Shown in pieces: positions 25,040-33,030 of a stretch of 64,000 nt of DNA. Where the stretch lies: positions 1 to 64,000 of the forward strand of contig JBAYSX010000014.1 in NCBI GenBank assembly GCA_041675905.1, read 5' to 3'. The position numbers and the translations under genes are program-made. How positions within the stretch are numbered: position 1 is the first letter of the stretch; each line of letters starts with the position of its first letter. This DNA is from Sandaracinobacteroides sp041675905 (GTDB lineage: Bacteria; Pseudomonadota; Alphaproteobacteria; Sphingomonadales; Sphingomonadaceae). The notes under the pieces are model-generated. The model was not told the origin of the DNA. It did not search any database and worked only from the letters and a program-made list of their open reading frames with translations.

Positions 25040-27271
25040 TCAACGGCCGGCCGACCGTGCAGGGGGAAGATGGAGACCGCGAACGGCGATCATGGTGCGC
25101 TGGATTTCATTGGTCCCGCCGCCCACAACCATCATGATCGACCGGCGTAGCAGTTGCTCCACAAGCCCCTCTGCGGGAACTCCCGGCGAATCTTCGCCCA
25201 GCGTCGCGATGGCGCCGAAAATATCTATCGCCGCCTCCGTCAGTCGCTGGGAAAGCTCGCTCGCGTACACCTTGCCCATGGCGGCTTCCACCATCGGAAC
25301 ATAGGCGCCGCCGCTCAGCATGATCGAACGTAACGCCAGCTGGTGCGCGGCCTGTACCTCCGCCGCCAGACCGGCGATCCGGTCGCGGACCGCGCGATCG
25401 CCGGACAGGCCACGGCCCTTCACTTCGGCAATGATGCGGCGAAGCAGGTCGCGCACCTGGGTCGCGAATGCCGCCATCACCACCCGCTCCGATGCGAGGG
25501 CGTTACCCAGTATCCGCCAGCCGCCGTTCAGCGGCCCCAGCATCATGGATGCCGGCACCCGGACATCGTCGAAGAATATATTGCAATAGGTATGGCCATA
25601 CATCGCCATGGTCGGACGGACGGTGATGCCGGGGCTGTTCATCGGCAGCAGGAACAGCGAGATCCCGCCATGCTTGACCTGCGGGTCCGGGTTGGTGCGG
25701 GCGGCGAGAATCATGTGGGTGGCCACATCGCCCTGTGTGGTCCATATCTTCTGGCCATTGATGATAAAATCCGTCCCGTCGGGTTCGGCGCGCGTGCGCA
25801 GACTGGCAAGGTCGGATCCTGCCTCGGGCTCGCTGTAACCCAGACAGACGCTTGCCGTCCCGTCCCTCAATGCGGGCAACAGATTTGCCTTCAGTTCCGG
25901 TGTGCCATGGGCGATAATTTCTGGCCCGACGATGCGGCTGCCAACGATGAGCGGCCCATCCGGCGCATCGACGCGTAACAATTCCTCGGTGTAAGCGAGT
26001 TGCTCCAGCGGTGTCCGCTCCTGTCCGCCAGCCGCCGCTGGCCAGCTTAGCGTGGTCCAGCCATCGCGCCCGAGCCGGTGGGCGAACTCCAGATTCCAGT
26101 TGCGCTGGTGGAATGGCGTTTCCCGGCTGCGTTTCCGATCCTCGTCGGTCCAGCTGTCCGCAAGCCAGGCGCGGATTTCCCGGCGGATGCCGGACGCCGG
26201 ATCGGAACCACCTTCGTCGGCGATCGCGAGCGCATCCCCATCGTGATCCAGAAGCAGTTCTGCAAAATCGGCCCGAAACCGCATCGCGCCACCCAGCCGC
26301 GTGACATCCGCATGGACACGGCGGAATTGGCGGGCGGCCTCATGCTCCTCTGCAAAGCCGATAGCCCCGAATATATGGTGGGTTTCAAGCGCGACGCCCC
26401 GCAGCGTCTGTCCGCAGAAAACGATGGCGCTTTGCGCCAGCAGCCGCCATGCCGCCGGATTGTCTGTCCGGGCATCGCCGGCCGCCGCGATCTGGAGCGC
26501 CGCGGCGTCAAGCAGGATGATGCTGTTCGCCAGTTTGTGCTGGATGGCCTGAAAACTGCCGATCGGCTGACCGAACTGATGGCGTGAGCCGGCATATTCG
26601 ACGGCCATTTCGAAGCCGCGTCTGGCGGCGCCGGCCGCACGTGCAGCCAGGCCCAGACGCGCCGCCAGAACAAGGTCCGGGAGACTCCCGGGGCGCAGCA
26701 CGTGCCGTTCCGCCGGGACGTCATCAGCGACCACATCGAAAAGGGGCGGGCGCGCCAGACCGTCGGTTGGTCGGGCGCGGAGTCCGGAGGCCGTCGCCGA
26801 CATGATATGCAACGAACCGTCATCCGCTACGGCGAGCAGCGCGTCCGCCACGCCCATGTCCTCGACGAACCGCATCGTTCCGCGAACCACCCCATCCTCG
26901 CAGACGATATGACCGGCATCTCCATCGCCGCCGCTCTCGCCGAAATGGAATGCAAGGGGCATTCCGGATGATGCGGGAGAATCCGGACCCAGAGCCAGGT
27001 TGGCGAGCGCTGCGGCCAGGAACGGCGCCGGGCAGGATGCCCGGCCAAGTTCCTCCATGACGATCAGGATATCCGGAAGGCTGTCCGTTGCCGGATCCTG
27101 CCCCAGCACGGTCAACCCCTGATGGTGCAGCCGGTTCCAGATCGCGCGAATTTCCCCGGCGTCATTCCCGCCTTTCCATTCGGTACCCAGCAGCCGCCGC
27201 ACCGTATCCCGGAGCATCGTGCGATATTCCGTCAACTCATTTGGAGCACCGAAGCTCGTCGTTTGTTGCAT
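25040..27271 (-). CDS. Double acyl-CoA dehydrogenase (two fused ACAD subunits)
   Basis: A 743-residue protein with two acyl-CoA dehydrogenase units. Residues 1-360 resemble the small partner subunit of alpha2beta2 FadE enzymes (GFEMAVEYAGSRHQFGQPIG, HHIFGAIGFAEEH). Residues 365-743 resemble the larger partner (LGYSEPEAGSDLASLRTRA, GQKIWTT, GGGTNEIQR). Heteromeric ACADs of this type act on bulky acyl-CoAs such as steroid side chains; here they are fused. It would introduce a 2,3-double bond into a CoA thioester with FAD. The usual YEG catalytic glutamate segment is absent in both halves, so the base must lie elsewhere, as in FadE relatives. The start is ATG 27271, overlapping the MFS stop. Confidence 0.88.
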   Translation of the reverse strand: MQQTTSFGAPNELTEYRTMLRDTVRRLLGTEWKGGNDAGEIRAIWNRLHHQGLTVLGQDPATDSLPDILIVMEELGRASCPAPFLAAALANLALGPDSPASSGMPLAFHFGESGGDGDAGHIVCEDGVVRGTMRFVEDMGVADALLAVADDGSLHIMSATASGLRARPTDGLARPPLFDVVADDVPAERHVLRPGSLPDLVLAARLGLAARAAGAARRGFEMAVEYAGSRHQFGQPIGSFQAIQHKLANSIILLDAAALQIAAAGDARTDNPAAWRLLAQSAIVFCGQTLRGVALETHHIFGAIGFAEEHEAARQFRRVHADVTRLGGAMRFRADFAELLLDHDGDALAIADEGGSDPASGIRREIRAWLADSWTDEDRKRSRETPFHQRNWNLEFAHRLGRDGWTTLSWPAAAGGQERTPLEQLAYTEELLRVDAPDGPLIVGSRIVGPEIIAHGTPELKANLLPALRDGTASVCLGYSEPEAGSDLASLRTRAEPDGTDFIINGQKIWTTQGDVATHMILAARTNPDPQVKHGGISLFLLPMNSPGITVRPTMAMYGHTYCNIFFDDVRVPASMMLGPLNGGWRILGNALASERVVMAAFATQVRDLLRRIIAEVKGRGLSGDRAVRDRIAGLAAEVQAAHQLALRSIMLSGGAYVPMVEAAMGKVYASELSQRLTEAAIDIFGAIATLGEDSPGVPAEGLVEQLLRRSIMMVVGGGTNEIQRTMIAVRGLHLPPARSAGR

Positions 27272-28533
27272 CAATTCCTCCTGGAATGCGTTTTTGGCGG
27301 CATTGTCCGCACATGTCCGCGGCGCGGCAGAAGCAGGAAACCCGCCAGTGCTATGAAAAACATTATGACGTGGAGCAGAAGTGCCGCGCGATAGCTTCCC
27401 GTCAGATCGTGCAGAATGCCGGCAAGGGGCGGCGCACCAAATATGAAGAGCAGTTTCGGCAGATAACTGGCTCCGAATACCGCGGCAACATTTGCGCGAC
27501 CGAATATTTCGCCAATAGCCGCCGCATGCAGCGCGAGAATGCCGGTGCCCCCCATGCCGATCACGATAGCGAGAGCCAGAAGCGCACCAAATCCAAAGGG
27601 GAATATCAGCAACACCCAGGCAATTGCCTGCACAAGTGCGGCGATTACCAGCGCGACGCTGGAGCCCAGGCGGTCAGCCAGCCAGCCAAATAGCAGGGCG
27701 CCGGCAAGACCCGCGCCCGCGTAAGCCGACAATAGCCAGGATGCCGTCATGACCGGGATCTCGCGGTCTCCCGCCAGCGGCACCAGATGGGCGGTTATCA
27801 TCGTCCCCCCGCCCGCGATAATTCCGACGCCGATGCTCAGCCGCCAGAAGTCTGGCTGCGCGAGAATCTGACGCGTCGACAGCAGGGTTTCCGGAATATT
27901 CCCCGCGCTATCCGTGCGTCCGTCGTCCTTCGGTCGATCGATTACACGACTGGTCGCCACCATGCACAGGAAGAACAGACAGGCGATCACCACGAAAAGC
28001 GTATCCATGCCGTAGCGTGTGAGTATCAGGGCCGAAACAGGTGGCATTATGCACAGCAGGATCGGCATATTGACCAGGCCCAGAGCCTTGCCACGGCCTT
28101 CATCAACCCATTGGCTGACGTGTGTAGAGGCCGGCAAAACACCCAGCATGCACGCCGCCGGCCCCAGAACCACCCCGTAGACCAGAAGAACGGAACCGAT
28201 GTCGTTAGCAAAAATCAGCAACGCATAACCGAGTGCGCTCAGTGCGGCCCCGGCCATCATGATCGCGCGCACCGGTACCCGGGTCAGCAGCCGTCCGATA
28301 CCCGGAGATGCAAGTGACATGGTCAGTACGAACAGGCCCGCCGCCAATGATGCCTGGCCGCGGCTTGCGCCGAACTCCGACTGGAAGGCCGGGAGCAATG
28401 GCCCAATGCTGCCGAAAGTGAGGCCCAGCGCGCAATTTTGGGCTATTGCGGCAAGAATGACGGCCCGACGACGCAGCGCCGCAAGCGCCGCACCGCCGGT
28501 TTCAACCGGAACCGTCTTGCTCAGCGCCGCCAT
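27271..28533 (-). CDS. MFS transporter (OFA/monocarboxylate-like)
   Basis: A 420-residue major facilitator protein with 12 predicted helices. The cytoplasmic loop at about residues 205-225 is charged and the 8-9 loop motif is GWLADRLGSS. The general look is of the OFA/MCT branch that carries organic anions. It overlaps the thiolase-like gene by 13 bases and the dehydrogenase gene by one base (TGATG), so it is within the CoA operon. It probably imports the acid substrate or exports a product across the inner membrane; the substrate is unknown. Confidence 0.88.
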   Translation of the reverse strand: MAALSKTVPVETGGAALAALRRRAVILAAIAQNCALGLTFGSIGPLLPAFQSEFGASRGQASLAAGLFVLTMSLASPGIGRLLTRVPVRAIMMAGAALSALGYALLIFANDIGSVLLVYGVVLGPAACMLGVLPASTHVSQWVDEGRGKALGLVNMPILLCIMPPVSALILTRYGMDTLFVVIACLFFLCMVATSRVIDRPKDDGRTDSAGNIPETLLSTRQILAQPDFWRLSIGVGIIAGGGTMITAHLVPLAGDREIPVMTASWLLSAYAGAGLAGALLFGWLADRLGSSVALVIAALVQAIAWVLLIFPFGFGALLALAIVIGMGGTGILALHAAAIGEIFGRANVAAVFGASYLPKLLFIFGAPPLAGILHDLTGSYRAALLLHVIMFFIALAGFLLLPRRGHVRTMPPKTHSRRN

Positions 28534-30032
28534 TGCGATCGACCGTCGGCAAGCGCCACGGCATGGCCAGCCATTCCGACAGGCTCCGCTTCGCCAGACG
28601 TGAGCAGCGCCAGTGTCGCGGTGTCTTCAGGGAGAACGGTCGCAAGAAACCTTTCGCCACTGGGCGTCCGGGCGACGATCGTGGCAAATGCCGGCTTTCC
28701 GGCGCGACCGTAAGGAGCGATGAAGGTCTCGATGATGCCTGGCCCTTCATACTGATCCAGCAGATCAGGAACAGGCTTGCGCAAACCGTCGGCTACCGCC
28801 TGTACGTTATACTCCTGGGGGTGGCGCGGCTCGTGCGGAGGCACGCGACCAAGAACCAGACTGTGATTGTGGGAAGCGTAGCCGCCGTTGGATACGATCA
28901 GGCCGTGGCGCCCCCCAATCCGGAGCTTTTCCACCATGGCCGCCGCCGCATGCATCATGCAGTTGCCAATCGGCCCGCCGCCGAATGTCAGTCCGCCATA
29001 GACGCTGTGTGCGCGCTCCAGCGGCCAGCCCAGCACGCGACGCGCCATTTTCGGCACGCAGGGAAAGCAGCTGTAGAGTTCGACATGGTCGAGATCGCCA
29101 ACTGTGAGTCCGTTATATTCGAGAGCCTTTTCGATGCTGGCGGTCAGGCTGGCCGAATGGTCGTAGCTGTCGCGGCGCAGGAAATCCTCATCTTCATGCG
29201 CGCCCGCACCCGCACCGACGTAAACCAGCCTGTCTTCAGGAATGCCGAGTTCCCGCGCCCTGGCGAGGCTGGCGACGATGACAGCTGCACCCATATTCAC
29301 GCTGTTATTCGCCACCATCAATTTGGTGTATGGATAGCTCAGCATCCGGTTGTCCGGAGAAGGTGTGGCAATTGCTTCGGGAGCAAGTTCCGTGCGCAGC
29401 CAGGCATGCGGATTTTCCGCCGCCACGCGGGAAAAGCCTGACCAGATTTCTGCGGTTTCCGCCTGCGCCTCTGCGCGGCTCTGACCCCAGCTGGCCCGGG
29501 TTGCATTCTCGTACAGGGGATAGACATCAATAGGTGTCAGTAGCCCGTAGCGCCGCGCGATCGGCCCTGCCAGAGATTCCGCCAGGTCCGCCAGCTTGTT
29601 GACCTTGGCCCCGCTGTCCGCGTTCGCCGCTTCGGCCTGAGCCCGCTTGTTGGCAGTGCGCATGGCCTCGGCGCCCACTGCCGCCGCTATGGAAATTCTG
29701 CCCTCGCCGATCAGATTGGCTGCATCGTTGATCAGCCGTGTCGGACCGTCGCCACTGGCGTCGGCGGTTTTCACGACATTTGCGGGACGACGCGGCAGCG
29801 AAGCCGCCAGCCGCTCGTGCAGCGAGGGTTCAGGGAACGAGATTTGATCCTCGACGCCCAGCCAGTCCAGTTGGCCCAGAATAGAGGCTCCGCAGTCCGC
29901 TTGCGCTGCTTCCAGGGCGGCCTGCATCAGACCAAAGGAGTCGAGTCCGTCGCGCACCGCGTCGGCCGGGCGATCATTGACCTGCCCGACGCCGATAATC
30001 ACCGCGATACGTTCTGCTGCCTGGTTCGTCAT
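28521..30032 (-). CDS. Thiolase-like protein type 1 (SCP-x/acetyl-CoA acetyltransferase-like)
   Basis: A 503-residue cytoplasmic protein with a thiolase fold. It has N-terminal IIGVGQVNDRP, a central loop, and the conserved NCMMHAAAAM and SNGGYASHNHS segments. An extra C-terminal beta domain (about 420-500) is typical of the thiolase-like type 1 group. The family cleaves or condenses beta-ketoacyl-CoA, or acts as a retro-aldolase partner in sterol side-chain breakdown; several members lack normal thiolase cysteines. The start is ATG 30032 behind GGAGG, two bases after the crotonase stop. It would perform the last chain-shortening step of the pathway encoded here. Confidence 0.85.
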   Translation of the reverse strand: MTNQAAERIAVIIGVGQVNDRPADAVRDGLDSFGLMQAALEAAQADCGASILGQLDWLGVEDQISFPEPSLHERLAASLPRRPANVVKTADASGDGPTRLINDAANLIGEGRISIAAAVGAEAMRTANKRAQAEAANADSGAKVNKLADLAESLAGPIARRYGLLTPIDVYPLYENATRASWGQSRAEAQAETAEIWSGFSRVAAENPHAWLRTELAPEAIATPSPDNRMLSYPYTKLMVANNSVNMGAAVIVASLARARELGIPEDRLVYVGAGAGAHEDEDFLRRDSYDHSASLTASIEKALEYNGLTVGDLDHVELYSCFPCVPKMARRVLGWPLERAHSVYGGLTFGGGPIGNCMMHAAAAMVEKLRIGGRHGLIVSNGGYASHNHSLVLGRVPPHEPRHPQEYNVQAVADGLRKPVPDLLDQYEGPGIIETFIAPYGRAGKPAFATIVARTPSGERFLATVLPEDTATLALLTSGEAEPVGMAGHAVALADGRSQWRR

Positions 30033-30034
30033 GA

Positions 30035-30829
30035 TTACGTCCTCCACACCGGCGCGCGCTTCTCGGAAAAGGCAGTCGCCCCTTCGATCAGGTCGGGCGC
30101 GGCGAGCACCCGTTCCACCGCCGCATCCTGAATCTGGCGGAGCCGGGCTTCTTCGTCCCCGCCGGAAGCCGCACGGGTAATTATCAGGGATTCGCGTACC
30201 GCAAGCGGCGAATTGGCAGCAATGGCGTTGGCCAGCGCCAGGGCTTCATCCATCACCCGATCGGTCGGGACGATCCGGTTGACGAGGCCGAGGTCGAACG
30301 CCCGCTGCGCCGGAAGCGCAACCCCGGTGGCGACCACCTCCAGCGCAATCGCCCGCGGAACGGCTCGCGCGATGCGGAATGCCCCGCCCGCGCCCGCGAT
30401 CAGGCCCCGGCGCGCTTCGGGCAGCCCGAACGACGCTTCCTCGCCGGCGACGACCATATCGCAGGCAAGCGCAATTTCCGTGCCGCCACCAAGGGCAGCG
30501 CCCTGTACCGCCGCGATCCACGGCTTGACCTTGCGTCCCCAGACGAATCCCGCGAAGCCGGTTTCGGGTCGCGACAGGGCCAGACCTCTGCCCGCCGCCA
30601 CTTCCTTGAGGTCAGCACCGGCACAGAAGGATTTTCCCCGCGCCGCGACGATCGCGACCCTGATCGCCGGGTCGGCCTCGATTTCGGCTGCATAAGTCTC
30701 AATGGCTTCCGCCATCGCCACGCTGATCGCATTGTGCGCCGTCGGGCGATTCAGCCGAATAACGGCGACATGCTCCCCCATCCGTTCCAGCACAACCTGC
30801 GGCTCTGTCGCTCCATTTGGATTATTCAT
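30035..30829 (-). CDS. Enoyl-CoA hydratase/isomerase (crotonase family)
   Basis: A 264-residue crotonase. The oxyanion-hole segments are GKSFCAGADLKE (about residue 70) and QGAALGGGTEIALACD (about 110). Position 130-140 reads SFGLPEARRGL, with a glutamate in the usual catalytic place. It hydrates or isomerises an unsaturated CoA ester and fits after the double acyl-CoA dehydrogenase. It overlaps the CoA ligase gene by eight bases and ends two bases before the thiolase-like gene. Confidence 0.92.
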   Translation of the reverse strand: MNNPNGATEPQVVLERMGEHVAVIRLNRPTAHNAISVAMAEAIETYAAEIEADPAIRVAIVAARGKSFCAGADLKEVAAGRGLALSRPETGFAGFVWGRKVKPWIAAVQGAALGGGTEIALACDMVVAGEEASFGLPEARRGLIAGAGGAFRIARAVPRAIALEVVATGVALPAQRAFDLGLVNRIVPTDRVMDEALALANAIAANSPLAVRESLIITRAASGGDEEARLRQIQDAAVERVLAAPDLIEGATAFSEKRAPVWRT

Positions 30830-32963
30830 GTTCGTTCTCCGTGTTCCAGATCACCAGGCCGTCCAGGGCCTCGATATGCTCGCCCGAAACGAGCAATGGA
30901 TTGACTTCCAACGAGGCCAGCGACGGGCCGAGAGCCAGCGCCGCATCGCCAATCGCGACAATAGCATCAGCCAGCCTGTCGAGATCGGCCGGGGGAGCGC
31001 CACGAAAGCCTTGCAGCAACTTTGCGCCGCGCAACCGGTCCAGCATGTCGCGGACATTCTCGCGCGTGACGGGCAGCGGCATGACGACCGCGTCATCCAG
31101 AACCTCGACAAGCACACCGCCCAGTCCGACGGTGATGGTTGGCCCCCAGGACGGATCACGAGCGACACCGGCGATGAGTTCGACGCCACCGCTGCGCATC
31201 GGCGACAGGATGACGCCGTCGATCGCGGCGTCCGGGCGCGCTGCCGAGACGCTGGCCACGATGGCGTCCCAGGCGTCCCCCGCCTGTTCCGGCGCAATAC
31301 CGAGCTTCACGCCCCCCACTTCGGTTTTATGGGCGATATCCGGCGATGCGATTTTCAGCGCCAGCGGACCGTCGAAAGCCGCCGCCATGGTCATCGCTTC
31401 GGCACGGGTGCGGGCGATTTGCGCCGGAATGACCGGAACGCCGGCTTCCGCCAGATAGTCGAGCACCGCACGCTCGGTGGAAAGGTCACGATCAATCAGG
31501 ACCTGAGGCTGATCCGCCAGCAGCGGCTGCGCCGGCCGGCTGATCGCGCGGGACCACCACATCGCGCGCTCCACGGCCCGAAGCGTCGGGGCGATGCCGG
31601 TTATCACATGCGGCAGACCGTTGGCCGCAATGGCCTCGCGTGAAATATCATTCAGCGCCTTGACGCAGGTCGCGACCATGATCGCCGGCTTGCCGGTTTT
31701 CGGGATTGCACGGCCGATGGCCTCCAGCGCCGCGGGCAATCCCTGGTTCTCCATCGTCGGCACGGTCATGCTCACCGCGACCAGGCCAACACCTTCCGAA
31801 CCGGCGACGACGGGGATGATGCGTTCGAAAAGATCGGGATCGCGAATCGCCGCCCCGGTGACATCCAGGGGGTTCAGGCCGGATGCAAAATCCGGCAGCA
31901 CCTTTGCCAGCGCCGCATGGGTCGCGTCGTCATAGGGAGGTAAATCGATCCCCAGCGCGTCGGCCCCGTCCGCTACCAGCGTGCAGGCCCCGCCGGAAAT
32001 GGAGATGAAGGCGAGTCCCGGATCAGTCAGCGGCCCCGTCGCCGCCAGCAATCCGGCGACGTTGACGAGATCTTCGGTGGACTGGACGCGGATAATGCCC
32101 AGCCGTTCACAGATCGCGCTGAATACCTTGTCGTCGCCGATCAGCGAGCCGGTGTGCGCCAGCGCGACCGCCGTTGCCAATTCGCTCTGGCCAATTTTCA
32201 GCATAACGATCGGCTTGCACTTGTCCCGCGCGCGGCCGGCCGCCGCGATGAAGGCTTCGGGGTCGGGGATGCTTTCCGCAAATACTGCTATGGTTTTGGT
32301 GGCCTCATGGTCCACCAGATAATCGATTACATCCGAAATGGTGATGTCGCCCTGATTGCCCATCGCCGCGATAAAGCTCGTGCCGATGTTCTGACTATGG
32401 GCGAATTCGTTCAGTTCGGCGGCAGTGGCCCCGCTCTGGGAGACGATGGCGATGGCGGGCGGGAGAATGGGATGCACCGCCGGAATGGCCGAAACGGGCG
32501 TTCGCGCGCCGACATTGTTGAAGCCGAGCGTATTCGGCCCCCACACCATGACGCCCAATTCATGCGCCCGGTCCAGCAACTGCTTTTGCAGGGCGGCGCC
32601 CTCCGCGCCGAGTTCCGCATAGCCCGACGAGAGAATCACGGCATTTTCAATGCCCGCCGCCGCCGCATCCTCCAGCGCTTCCAGCACGAACGCCTGCGGC
32701 ACCAGCAGGAAAGCCACGTCGACGGCACCGGATATGTCGCGGCAGCTTGCATATCCCTTGACGCCATGCACATCGACGCCCTGACGGTTGACGGCGAAAA
32801 GGTCCCCCGGATAGCCGAATTCGCGATAGGCGCGGATGATGATGGATGACCAGACCGACTTTTCCGACGCGCCGACCAGCGCGATCGATCGCGGTTCGAA
32901 CATGGTCGCCAGGCGGTGTGCGGATCGCGCCGGCGGGGTGGCGGCAAGGGATGCTGTTGTCAT
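30822..32963 (-). CDS. NDP-forming acyl-CoA synthetase (acetate-CoA ligase ADP-forming type)
   Basis: A 713-residue single-chain ACD enzyme. It has a CoA-binding domain (about 18-145; SIALVGASEKS), two succinyl-CoA-ligase-like flavodoxin domains (about 160-460) containing the phosphohistidine loop ALAHTGSLIGDD, and a C-terminal ATP-grasp domain (about 485-700; LKIASPDIAHKTEVGGVKLG). It makes acyl-CoA from an acid, ATP and CoA, forming ADP and phosphate. As first gene of the overlapping operon it probably activates the imported substrate. This is an unusual choice for an aerobic catabolic island, where AMP-forming ligases are more common. Confidence 0.9.
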   Translation of the reverse strand: MTTASLAATPPARSAHRLATMFEPRSIALVGASEKSVWSSIIIRAYREFGYPGDLFAVNRQGVDVHGVKGYASCRDISGAVDVAFLLVPQAFVLEALEDAAAAGIENAVILSSGYAELGAEGAALQKQLLDRAHELGVMVWGPNTLGFNNVGARTPVSAIPAVHPILPPAIAIVSQSGATAAELNEFAHSQNIGTSFIAAMGNQGDITISDVIDYLVDHEATKTIAVFAESIPDPEAFIAAAGRARDKCKPIVMLKIGQSELATAVALAHTGSLIGDDKVFSAICERLGIIRVQSTEDLVNVAGLLAATGPLTDPGLAFISISGGACTLVADGADALGIDLPPYDDATHAALAKVLPDFASGLNPLDVTGAAIRDPDLFERIIPVVAGSEGVGLVAVSMTVPTMENQGLPAALEAIGRAIPKTGKPAIMVATCVKALNDISREAIAANGLPHVITGIAPTLRAVERAMWWSRAISRPAQPLLADQPQVLIDRDLSTERAVLDYLAEAGVPVIPAQIARTRAEAMTMAAAFDGPLALKIASPDIAHKTEVGGVKLGIAPEQAGDAWDAIVASVSAARPDAAIDGVILSPMRSGGVELIAGVARDPSWGPTITVGLGGVLVEVLDDAVVMPLPVTRENVRDMLDRLRGAKLLQGFRGAPPADLDRLADAIVAIGDAALALGPSLASLEVNPLLVSGEHIEALDGLVIWNTENEHE

Positions 32964-33030
32964 GGCAATCTCATCTGATGTTTTGGATCGATACAGGCCC
33001 GGCGACCGCGCCGCCGGGCCGTCGGCGCAC

